Source: Isochrysis galbana
Taxonomy: Eukaryota; Haptophyta; Isochrysidales; Isochrysidaceae
Direction: 5' to 3'
DNA length: 64,000 nt
Assembly (NCBI GenBank): GCA_018136815.1
Contig: CM030931.1
Coordinates: 6,716,399 to 6,780,398 of the forward strand
Below, piece by piece: positions 20,074 to 31,000 of the stretch (positions are counted from its first letter, which is position 1; the number at the start of each line of letters is the position of its first letter). The notes below the pieces were generated by a model. The model had not been told where the DNA came from and did no database searches. It saw nothing but the letters and a program-made list of their open reading frames with translations. A program made the translations under genes and the position numbers.

Positions 20074-21643
20074 CTCGTCTGTGGCGGGGGGATGCGGGAG
20101 GGCCACCAAGCGGTGAAACATCTTCTTTCATTACACGATTGATTGCAGGAGTCTCCCCAGCGTCGATAAGTTGCGTGCTGGCATGGCTCGGGCGGGTTGC
20201 CCGGTTTGCATCTTGGCCACGGCCTCAGCGCCACCGGCCCGCCGGCTCCATTCGAGGGCAACGGCTTCACTCACCGAGCAAGCTGCCTCTCTCTCGTTCG
20301 CCCACTCTCTGCCACTCCGCTGACAATGCTACTCCAGCAACGCCTCGCTTCTCCCCCGAGACGGCCAACAATACTAACCATCTTTTTTAAACTGCGAATG
20401 TCAACTGAACTGAATCTTAATTACTACTACTATTACAAACAAAGACTGGTGGAGATATTATCCAGTTTGTTGGCTAGGTCGGCACGAGTGAGGCGTGCCC
20501 GCCATGTAGGCGTGCAGGTTACGAGGGGTAGGGATAGCCTTCCCTTTCTTTGCGTCTCGCTGGCCACTGCCTGTTTCCTGTTTAGTAGTAGAAGTATAGT
20601 GAAAGTGAAAGTGAAGTAGTCGGAGTACAACAGTATGACAGTATGCAGTGTGGGTGCACCATTAAGAAAACAGGACTCAAAAGCTTCTAAAGCTTTCTTG
20701 CCCCCACCGGGCTCCGCCCGGGGGTTTCTTATTTGAGGTTTCTTAGGGGCGGGGTGGGGGTGGGGGGCGGGGGTTCTTCTTTCTTGCGGAGACAAAAGTC
20801 GAGTGCGCGGGCCAGCGGGCCATCCCCCCCCCCCGCCCCCGCCCGCCCCCCCCCCCCCCCCTCCCGCGCCGTGGCCCCAACAAACTCCGCCCCCAATTGC
20901 CCTCGCTCGTCGCCATGGTCTTGGGACTGAGGGAGCTGTTCGGCTGTTCGGCACCCCTCCCGGCGGGCAGCTGTTGTATTCCTGCCCATCTGAAGGCTGT
21001 AGGCATGAATATTCGTGTAAGGTACGCGCTCACAATTACAATTGAACAGTTCCCCGTGTTGCCACTGACGCACAAGACACACAGATTCGGATTCCCCATG
21101 GTCTCAAGTCCAGGTTTGCAGGTTTTGGTCTCGAAATTTGCGATTCGAATTTTGTTTTTGCTGTTACTATAATTGTTGGCTCGTTTAAGGTAATAAACCG
21201 GCATGACTTCGACTTCTCGTTCTGCAGTCGCTCTGCGAGACTCTCTCTCTCTCTCTCTCTCTCTCCGTCCGCCTCTCCTCGGCCGACGGCAAGAAGATTC
21301 GTCCAAAACATTCTCCGGTCCCAAGATATCTCGTGGGGGGTCTCTCCGCGCTCCGCGAGGGAAAGGACGCGATCTCGCTCCGAGATCGGCCTCACGCCCT
21401 CCCACGCTGCCCCGCCGTGCCCTCGGTCCCTCGCCCCCCCCGCGGCAGGTTCTTTCCCTCGGCGTGCCGTCCGTCGCCTCTGGCCGTTATATTAATCCCC
21501 CCCCCGCGCGAGGTTCTCTTCTCCCCCGCGCGTGGTTCGTTTCCTCCGGCCGTCGTTGTTCCCCCCCTCGCTTCGATTCCTCTCGCGGTTCCTTCGATGA
21601 TTGCCTCCATCTCGTCCGTTCTTCTTCGCGATCCTCGCGGAGG
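20074..21643. other. Long intergenic region with simple repeats
   Basis: No gene is supported. Features seen: GTTTCTTA words at 20,722-20,745 (also at 33,715-33,830), G and C runs at 20,750-20,870, a CT microsatellite at 21,240-21,265 and CG-rich sequence from 21,300. The last 400 bp resemble the retroelement repeat in composition and may be its true 5' part, left outside the duplicated segment. Confidence 0.45.
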
Positions 21644-22355
21644 GGGCACCGACGTTTAATGTTAGTTTCGTCGCGGTTTCGATGAAAGAAAGGAAGAACG
21701 AATGGCACGCGCCTCGCGCCTCGCGTCTTGTTTCGTCGCCCCTTGCTCGTCGCTTGTCTAGAAGGTCTCTCCGCACATCGCCTTCTCCCCCCGCGCGAGT
21801 TTGGATCTCTCCTCGACCCTCCGCGTTGGCTTCAGCGGACGAGTTCCACTTTAACGATAGTTCGAACCCTTCGGTGGCGTAGTTATGCGCTCTCTTTCCG
21901 TATATCTTCGCGCATGACGAGCGATCGCGACTTCAGCCTTCGCCGCGCGGGGAGGGGTTTGTTTATCGTATGATTCCAGAGTGTTTACGTTAGTTTTCTG
22001 AGCCCAAGGACTTTGGTTTTTGGTTTCTTGTGAGTGATTTTTGTAGCAACTTCGTCGAGTCCCACCGTGTTCCCAAGCGAGTCCCCCCGAGTTCCCGAGT
22101 CTATACCCCGAGTCAACGAGTCAATACAAGTCAAGCACGCGCCTGAGCCACCCCCAGTCGCCTGCCACCACCTCCCACAAGCCTCCTTCCACACTTCCGC
22201 GCCCTCCGTGCGTCGTGCGTCGTGCGTCGATCACCATGCCCGTAGTCACCCCCGAGGAAAGCTCCATGAGCTCCCCGCAAGAACCGCATTCCGCGCTAGC
22301 TGCCGGCGCGCCCTCGCAGGCCATCACCAAGAGTGAGATGAGCCTTGCTCTGACA
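21644..22355 (+). repeat. 5' direct repeat (LTR or element leader)
   Basis: Matches 31,510-32,220. Identity begins at GGGCACCGACG and ends at CTTGCTCTGACA. A TG...CA boundary would be 21,660-22,355, but identity extends 16 bp upstream of that TG. The repeat includes the gag start codon at 22,236 and about 40 gag codons. I found no plausible tRNA primer site directly after it. Confidence 0.75.
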
Positions 22356-25007
22356 AGCACAAAATCTTCGCTCGTGCCTTCGGCTCCGGTCGTCACGTCG
22401 AGTTCTTCCCTTGAGGAATCTTCATTGTCCCCGCGTCATGAGCCCGTCTCTTCTTCTTCTCTTCCCGAACCGTTTGGGTCGAAGTCTCCTGGGGAAGAGA
22501 GCCTCTTGGGACCCCTCCCTTCTTCAAAAGAGAGCCCTTCCGAGCCAGTTCCCCCCTGCTCTCGCCTCTCCGCGCCGACGGTCGAAGTTCCGCCGCTTCC
22601 GCGGGCCTCTACTCACACCCCGTCAACTGGAGCTGGAATGGGTCCTCTAACCTCGTCTGTTGCTCCACCGGCGGCCTTTCCTCTCCTTTCTTTTGCTGAT
22701 CCTTTGCCAAGTGTTCATTCCTCTCTCAATCCCTCTGTGGTTGGTGCTGAAGATGATGTGGATTCCGTCCGGTCCCTCCCTCCTTTCGAGCCCCCACCAT
22801 ATGAAGAGTTTGTTCCACCCCCGTCGTCGACGTACTCGTACCCCAAGCGTAACTTCGTTCCACCTCCGACCGCCACCGTCGGCGCCGCCCAAATCATGGA
22901 CCAACAAGTCCAGATCGAGGCTCTCCGCGGCGCTGTCGACCGCCTCGAGTCCTCTACCCTCCAAGCCGCCCAGCGCCACGAAGAATTTCAGCGAGAGGTG
23001 GGGTCTACCTTCAAAGCGATACTCAACATTCTACAGGGCCACGCGGGCACTACGACTTCGTCTCGAGTCGAAACTTCGCCACCGCTTGTGGAAGAAGGAG
23101 ACACCTCCATTGGTGCTCCCCCTGCCTCGGTCAAGCTCCCTTCTCAATCTTTGCCCGCCGCGCCGTTCTCCGTTCCGCCGAATCCGATTTCCGATCCCGA
23201 ACCCAATACGCCTGTTCCTGTCTCGCCCGCCAAGCCCGTTTCCGATCCCCAACCTCCACCCACCGTCGCGGGCCTCCGCTCGCTTCCAAATCCGGCGGCT
23301 CGGCGCCATCCCGTCGATCCAAGCCTCGCCGGTGATGTTTCTGAGCGAGAGGTCATCCTAGCCTCGTGGGACCAACTGTTTGAGGATGCCGCCTACGAGG
23401 TAGCCTCTCTCTACAGGAAGTCCGACGATTTCGAGCTCATCCACGCCATTCTCAACGGCGGCCTCTCTCGGGCCGGCAATGTTTGGCACTACCGCGTGTT
23501 TTTCGAGAAGGAGCACGTGACCAAGTGGGCTCGGAGCCGCTTCTTCCTCGACCGCACCCTCCATCACCAAGTCCGAATGGGCAAAGAGCTTTCCGAGATC
23601 AAGTTCCCCAAGGGCCTGGCCTCGGATAACGTCCAGACAGCGGCCACCTCCTGGAACGATTTTCGTCTGTCCTTCATCAAGCCGCTCGAGCGCGCCCTCT
23701 CGCTCGGCTGCGACCACCGCGAAATCTTTACATCCTTACTAGCGGCCGCCAACTTGTGCACCACCGGCAACCAAAGGATTTACGCCTTCCTCCTCGATCT
23801 CGCCGAAGACCCGGTCCTCTCTCTCAACCCCGCGCTGGCCTGCGACGTGCTTCTCCGCAAGTGCGACGCCACTTTCGCGGCCAACGTGCCTGGCTTCGCC
23901 AAAGACTCCGCCTCCATGGAGTGGGACCGGCTCGTAGCTCGTGAGGCCGGCTCCGATCTCTTAGAGTTATCCAAGAATTTGGTGCGCGCGTACGTCCGCA
24001 AGATGGGTGACGCGAAGGTGGATGCCACGACAGTCTGGGACCACCCGAACATGTCGCACGATATCAATCAACGATTCGAGTCCATCATTCGGAACGACAA
24101 GGTCGACGCGGCTCGCGGCGTGGATAACGCGACCAAGTTCGGCGAGTATCTTGCAAAGACTCGCTTCCGCGTCGAGAACCACGAGCTTCCTCGTTCGGCC
24201 CTTTCGTGCGTCAACCTTTGCCAACGCTACTTGAGCCCGTACGAACAGTCCCGTGCTGGCCAACAACAAACGTCGGTCACGGTCGCCGCCGTGACGCCGC
24301 CGGCGACTACTTCCAAGTCCACCAAAACCGCCAAGGTTGCTAAGGCTGCCTCTAACCCCGCAGACACTACGGCTTCGATGGTCGCCGCCGTCCAAGCGGC
24401 GGTGACCGAGGCATTAAAATCGCAAAACAACAACTCGAACCGCAAGGCGACTGGCGCTGACAATCGTCGGGCTCCGCCTCCGCCTACGAATTACTCCGCA
24501 TCGTCTCCGTTACCGGACGCACTTCTTGACCGTCCTCTCGGCAAAAGCACGTCTTCTCGTCGCCAATGTGATCCCCCTCCGAACGGCCTTGGGCTTCCGG
24601 CCGATTCGGGCCTCTCGGAATGGGATCCAGGTAGCTGGTCTCGAGCTCGAGCCCGCTTCTGGCAAATTTCTCGTTACGCTGGTCACCCGGCCCTTCGCGC
24701 TGCGCTCACGCGCTGCCGTCCCTCCGATGCCACCATGACGGCGCCGCGTGTCGACGACCTAGACCGCGACGTCAAGGAGTGGACCGACGCCAACGGCTGC
24801 GCGTACTGCGCCTTTCGTCCCCGGGCCCCATCTGGTACGCCCGAGGCAGACCTGTGGAAGTATGGCACGGGCGACGGAGCTCATAACCCCGTCGTTTGCC
24901 AACCGTACATTCGTTTTCTCTGCGAAGGCGGCAGTGGCGAATGTGGTAACGACCCAGAAGTCCACCGCCGCCTCCGCACGATGGTCGTTCTCCGTCCGGC
25001 CCAGTAG
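22236..25007 (+). CDS. gag: Retroelement Gag polyprotein
   Basis: 923 aa from the first ATG (MPVVTPEE). The N-terminal 300 residues are Ser/Pro-rich spacer. A short helix (QIEALRGAVDRLESSTLQAAQ) precedes more Pro-rich sequence. The region at about 23,330-24,260 is helical and ordered, the likely capsid, with WDQLFEDAAYEVASLYRK near its start. The C-terminal part is basic, then has Cys/His residues (CAYCAF, CQPY, CEGG, ECGN) that may form a nucleic-acid-binding finger, though not a standard CCHC knuckle. It ends at a TAG that is in frame with pol. Confidence 0.75.
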   Translation: MPVVTPEESSMSSPQEPHSALAAGAPSQAITKSEMSLALTSTKSSLVPSAPVVTSSSSLEESSLSPRHEPVSSSSLPEPFGSKSPGEESLLGPLPSSKESPSEPVPPCSRLSAPTVEVPPLPRASTHTPSTGAGMGPLTSSVAPPAAFPLLSFADPLPSVHSSLNPSVVGAEDDVDSVRSLPPFEPPPYEEFVPPPSSTYSYPKRNFVPPPTATVGAAQIMDQQVQIEALRGAVDRLESSTLQAAQRHEEFQREVGSTFKAILNILQGHAGTTTSSRVETSPPLVEEGDTSIGAPPASVKLPSQSLPAAPFSVPPNPISDPEPNTPVPVSPAKPVSDPQPPPTVAGLRSLPNPAARRHPVDPSLAGDVSEREVILASWDQLFEDAAYEVASLYRKSDDFELIHAILNGGLSRAGNVWHYRVFFEKEHVTKWARSRFFLDRTLHHQVRMGKELSEIKFPKGLASDNVQTAATSWNDFRLSFIKPLERALSLGCDHREIFTSLLAAANLCTTGNQRIYAFLLDLAEDPVLSLNPALACDVLLRKCDATFAANVPGFAKDSASMEWDRLVAREAGSDLLELSKNLVRAYVRKMGDAKVDATTVWDHPNMSHDINQRFESIIRNDKVDAARGVDNATKFGEYLAKTRFRVENHELPRSALSCVNLCQRYLSPYEQSRAGQQQTSVTVAAVTPPATTSKSTKTAKVAKAASNPADTTASMVAAVQAAVTEALKSQNNNSNRKATGADNRRAPPPPTNYSASSPLPDALLDRPLGKSTSSRRQCDPPPNGLGLPADSGLSEWDPGSWSRARARFWQISRYAGHPALRAALTRCRPSDATMTAPRVDDLDRDVKEWTDANGCAYCAFRPRAPSGTPEADLWKYGTGDGAHNPVVCQPYIRFLCEGGSGECGNDPEVHRRLRTMVVLRPAQ
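25005..25007 (+). promoter_or_regulatory. In-frame UAG between gag and pol, candidate readthrough codon
   Basis: Gag ends CAG-TAG-GTC-GCC. From 25,008 the same reading frame stays open for about 6.8 kb to 31,838; I checked 25,008-25,577 codon by codon. Pol has no other evident way to be made except readthrough or an internal start such as 25,578. Stop suppression at a UAG followed by G is known for gammaretroviruses; its use here is inference. Confidence 0.7.
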
Positions 25008-28000
25008 GTCGCCGGCGGGGCCCACGTCCGCGCTGTTACCCCGCTACCAGTCCAGGGTAGTGGGCCTGAACGCCACCCACCAAAAGATTGTATTACGCTA
25101 CGGCCGAATACTTCTACGGCCTCAAACCGGTACCCCAAGATTCCCCAAGTTCCAGACAAGCCCTACCACCTCCATCCCCCTCTTTCTCCTGCCCCCTCGC
25201 CGATTGCCCCTATTTCTCCCAATGCCGATGATTCCATCCTGATTCTCGATATCACGCACGAGTCCTCAAAACCAAGTCAACCGTCACCGCCTCTCTATCA
25301 ACTCAAGCCGCTCAACCGCTACCCCCCGCCACTCCCCAAGCATCACCAGTCCAAGACCTCACGGTCTGCGAAAATCCAGCCGCCGCAGGCCCAATCCAAC
25401 CTTCAATCTCTCAAATCAAATTTCGCATGTCCGAGCCACAAAACGTCTCCCGAGTACGAGTCCGAGTCCAAGTCACGTTCAGAATTACCCTCTTCGTCTT
25501 ACGCCACCGCGAGCCCATCTACGAGTCTGAGCCCAGTCCAGTCATCACCGGTATCACCAGTCTCCATCGCTACGACGATGGAGGCGCAGTTCTCCGGTAC
25601 TTCCCCACTTTCTTTCGAGTCCGAGTCCAAGCCTGTTTTGAGCAAACCCCGTTCTGAGCCATCCGAGTCCGAGTCCGAGCCCGAGTTTACAACGTCACCG
25701 AGTCCTACCACGCGGTCGGCCGCAGGATTAACGGAGCTCCAGCCACCCACTGAGCCTCCGACGACCACTCCTTCCGCGGGAGTGTTCACCTTCGGTCCTC
25801 CGCGCCCCGAGTCTGAGTCATTTGGAATCTCCGGTCACGTCCAGAATCCCAACCACAACCGAGCCCCGTTTCACGAGCAACCGCGTATCGAGTCCAAACA
25901 CAAGCTGACGCCGAAGCCCTCGACGACAGCCACTGTGTCCTTGTCCGAGCCACCGTTCCGAGTCTCGCCGCAGCCGGCCTGCCACTCCAGCAGGCTGCAC
26001 GCCGCCGAGCCGATCCCTTCCGTTTCCGTTCCGAGTCCGAGTCCAATCGCACAAGACAGTGCATCCCGAGCCCGCGTAATCAAGCCCGTCACCGAGTCCG
26101 AGTTTACGGCCGCACCGAGCCAACCGGTGCTGGCCACCATGCCCCTATCGTCATCACAAGCTTCCGCTTCGTCCTCATCGACGGTTGCGACGCCAGGGGG
26201 CTTCACCTTTGGGCCGGCCCCGTCCGTGCCCATTTCGAAAGTTAGCCCTGTTATTGGCGTCCAGCACGCCAGAAACGACGAGTCCGAGTCCGAGTACAAA
26301 TTAACGTCACCGCGGAGTCCGCGGTCGACCACCGGCGTTCCCACGCCACCCCATCAACCGAGAGCCATGGAGGAGCTTGCACAGCCGTCTCCTAGCCCCT
26401 CTCAAGTCGCCGAGTCTTCCGAATTCGAGTCTGAATCCACCGTAATTTCAGCGGTCCATCCACCCGCTAGCCCGAGCCAAGTCCTCCGAAGAATGCTTCG
26501 CATTGCAGAACCTCTTCGGCCACTACCCACGCCAGCCGCTGCCGCAGAGCCACCACCCTGGCCCCAGCCTTCCCCGCAGCCGGCTTCTACGACAGCCACG
26601 TCCCTTCTTTCGCCGGCGCCGACCCCGCCGACGACAGAATGCAACGACGTCGATCCCTGGCCTGTTTCCTCTTCCGACGTGACCATGGAGAGTGACCACA
26701 ACTCCTCTGCACGTCGAGGAACGGCGGCCTCCCAAACCGAGCTTCTACGCCCATTGAGCCAGCCCAACCGAGTCCCTGAGCCATGTCCTTCATGTCTCTC
26801 ACCGGTGGTCTCGCGGCCGCGGCGTCCGTCGCCGCCGTCCGACACCCCACTTCTCCGAGTTTCTTCGTCAATCCCGTCCCCCGAGCCCGTCTCTACGTCG
26901 TCGATATCCGAGTCTTCTTCCATTCGTCCTACGTCGCTGCGGCCACCGGTCGCCGCCTCCGAGCACTGCCTGCCTCTCGATACCACTGCCACCACCATCA
27001 TGCGCGTGGCAGCGATCAATGCGTCCGCGATCCAGTCCTTCGATTCCTCTCGAAACAACTCCGATGTCGGCACCCGCGATGATACCCCGTCACCCGCTCT
27101 CCACGCTCTCGCCTCTCTTCGTGCACGAGCGAGCGGCTCTGCGGTGGTATTACCTCGGCACCTCACGGAGGCAGCCCAAGAGCTCCGCCGGCCGCGCAGT
27201 GGCACCTTAGCCTCGCCTGCCGCCGCGCTACCCAAGCACTTCGATGAGCTTTGCGCTGAGCTCACGAAGACGAGTCAACAAGTCCAAGACGGGCTGACTT
27301 CTGGCTGTCACGCCCCACGAGTTCTCGTCGTTGGTGAGACTAGCGGCGTCGTCTCCTCCATGTTCCTACTCGCCGGAGCTGATGTAGCTACGTGCGATTT
27401 ATATCCTTCCGAGATTGACTACGTGCCCCACTTCCAAGGCGACGCGCTTCATGTCCAAAACCTAGGTTGGGACCTAGTCATCGCCCACCCGCCCTGCACG
27501 TACCTCTCCGCCGTCAGCAGCCAATGGCTTTCCCAAGAACCCGGACGTCGTGCCGCTCTTGAGTCGGCCGCCCGCGTCTTCAAGTCAATGGCCTCCGCCA
27601 CTGCTCCGTTTGTAGCGGTTGAGAACCCTCGGATGCATGCGGAAGCTCGCCGTTTAGTCGGGGGGTTGACCCCGACCCAATTCGTCCAACCCTGGGAGCA
27701 CGGCACTGGACACCAGAAAGCCACCGGGTTGTACCTCACCAAAGGGCTGCCGCCTCTCCAGCCAACCTGCGTCGTGGATGGCCGTGAGTCGGCCATGGCT
27801 AACCTCTCTCCTTCACCGCATCGTGGCGCTCTTCGCAGCCGCACCTACGTCGGTGTAGCTGGAGCGATGGCGACCCATTGGATGCCTGTTCTTCTTCGAC
27901 ATTTGAGCCAACAGGGAGACCAGCCATCGACGAAGAAACTGTCCGCGTTGGAGCTACTCGCTTGCGCGCGGCGCAGCCTATCGGACCAGCCTTCCCTTAG

Positions 28001-31000
28001 CTCGACTGAGGCTACCGCTTACGAGCCGTGGTCGGCTCTTCATCGTTATGAGAGGGGGAGGGAATCTAGTGAAGTTTCTTCCGACCCCGTTGTTTCCCGT
28101 CCAGCTACTCCCGAGTCAGACAATCACGAAGACCAAAAAGAAACCCACGATAACCACGACAACGACACGCCATTCTACGCCTCCGAGTCTACTCTCCACG
28201 ACCCATTCTCTCCATGGACCGCCCCGCCTCCGGCACGCGCGAGCTCGCCGCGTCCGACGACGCCGACGACTCTCCGGAAGCGGCGCCAACAATGGCAATC
28301 ATTCGGAGTGAACGGGGACCAGAAATGGTCCAACGTCACGCTCGAAACCGCTGACGAAATAAGAGCGCAAGCTCTAGCCGGACGAAGCGCCGACGAGGAA
28401 TCCGACCTCGCCGCTGCCGTCCGAGCGCCGATCGAGTTCGTGGAAGCCAAAGGCATCCGCGCCGAAGAGCTAGCCTCATTAGTTCGAAGACCCAAGACAG
28501 AAGCCCAAGCCCGTCTCGAGAAAGATTGGGAAAAGATGTCCGACCACCCGAGGCACCCCACCGACAAGAGAGGCCTGGGCCACACTAGTCCCAAGCTATC
28601 ACCCTGTACCGCTACCAACGAGGACGACGCCTCTAGGCCCTCTGCCACGATAGCGGCAGTCGGAGTACCCGAAGAGACGACGACTACTTTGACGACGAAT
28701 TCACCCGAGCAACCACGCTGTCGACCAACCCCGTCCCCGTCCGACACCATCGCACACGTGACCACGCACCGACCGGAGAGCGTCGTGGATACCCTACCAT
28801 CTGCCTACCCAAGGCATTGCCTATATGTTCGAGACCTGATGGTCTGCCGCTCCGGCGAGGCTACCGGCAAAGAAGGAGTTATCTTAGCCGACTCCGCTCT
28901 CACGGTCAACAGCACCCTCGCTGACACCGGAGCTGGCCCGTCGGTCGTGACCACTTCCCTCTTGTCCAGCCTACCCAACGACGCATGCGTCGAGCGGCTG
29001 CCGCAAGCCGTAGTGACACCGCTTCACGGTCCGGACGGCCTACCTCTTATCACGCGAGGCAAGGCTCGAATCGTTTTCTCCGTCGGTGGATTTCTCTTTC
29101 GTCATACGTTCATGGTGATTGAAGGCAACCCGATGCTGCTGCTCGGGAACGACTTCTTAGCTACGCACGCCGCTTCGATTCAGCTCGCCTCCGACAGCGC
29201 GGAAGGCTCTATCTCACTCGGTGCTCCATCCACGGTGGCTTCTCTTGAGGTTGACGGCAGTCCAAGCCCCGACGCTCCGCCGATCTTTCGCGTCTCGACG
29301 TCACCGATAGCGGTGGTCCCTGTCAGCATGACTTGTGCACAGGTCTGTCCGACCTCCGCGAACCCAATCACGACTGACTTCTTCCGAGGGCCGCAGGCCA
29401 CCAAAAACGACAACCAGCTAGTCACCGAGCCTCTCTTCAGCACGGCCGATGAGTTTGCCGCCAAAGCGCCGGCATCATGTGGCTCCGAGTACCTCCTATA
29501 CACCCACGAACCTATCACGATCCCGGCCTATCATCGGGCAACATTTCACGTCCGAATTCCGCTAGCTCTTCGAGAACACGAAGACTGCGCCATGCTCGTG
29601 GACCGACTCCCTACGCGTGAAACGATCGATAGCTCTCCTCTCGTCATTCCCCAAGTAGAGAGGTCGAACGCCGACCACACCATCGCGGTTACGGTGGTCA
29701 ACACTGACCCCAAACCTCTACACCTTCCGTCGTTCCATCCTGTAGCTTCGCTACAGGTTCGATTCAAAATTCACGCTGGAACATATCGCCGCGTCGGGGC
29801 CGTTAACTCGCCGGATGTGATTGAGTCGCTCGACGAGGACCAACGCAAGCTCCTCGAGGCAGCCAAGATCGACCCCGAGGGCCGTCTCTCGATGCCCCAA
29901 CGTGAACAAGTTCGTCGTCTACTGGCCCGACGTATCGCTGCTTTCGCAATTGACCCGACCAACCCGAATCACACTCACGTGATGGAGGTAGAGCTACCGC
30001 TCAACCCTGGAGCCGAAGCTCACCGCCACGCACCGTCTAGAGTTGGACGAGAGGGTGAGAAGATCATAGAGGACGAAGTTTGCAAGATGGAGTCCGCGGG
30101 CATCATTAGGAAATCAAATTCGTCGTGGGCCTCTCGAGTCGTGCTAGTCACTAAGAAGGATGGCTCCGTACGTTTCTGCGTAGATTATCGCGACGTCAAC
30201 TCCAAGCTTCGTCTAGAGGACAGCCCTCTTCCCCTCACGGTAGAAGCCATCGACCGATTGTCGTCCGGCCAAGGCAACCTTGATTCTCTATTCCTTTGCA
30301 CCCTGGACCTGGCATCTGGTTTCTGGGGTATACCGATCAAAGAGTCCGATAAACATATCACCGCGTTCACTACTCATCGCGGCAAGTACGAGTTCAATTA
30401 CTTGCCTTTTGGTGTTCAATCCGGTCCCTCGTATATGTGCCGCCTCATGGACGCCGTTCTCGGTGGGCTGGCATGGGAGATTTGTATGCCATACTTGGAT
30501 GATGTCGGCGCCTGGTCGACAGGCGTAGGTGACTCGCTGCAGGCCAGGGAAGAGTCGTCATTCCAACAAATGTTACACCGTCTTGATCTTGTCTTGGAAC
30601 GTCTCATCTGGGCGGGCCTCACTTGCAAGATGTCGAAATGCGTTTTCTTTGCCACCTCGGCTGAATATCTCGGCCACGTTGTTTCGCGTGAAGGTCTTCG
30701 GATGGATCCCAAGAAAGTGGAAGCCGTCTCGAAAATCGACCCTACCCAAATCAACTCTATCGAAGCCGTCCGTTCTTTCCTTGGACTGTGCTCGTACTAC
30801 CGCCGTTTTATACGCCGTTTTGCGATCCGTGCAGCGCCGTTAACCGCTCTCACGCGGAAAGGGTGCGATGTCCCGGTCGAGTCGCAAACAGAAGCCTGTC
30901 GCCAGGCTATCGAAGATCTCAAGCAAGCTATCTGTGAAGAACCCGTACTCGCACCTCCTCGAGACGACCGTCCTTTCCTCGTTAAGACCGACGGTGCTAG

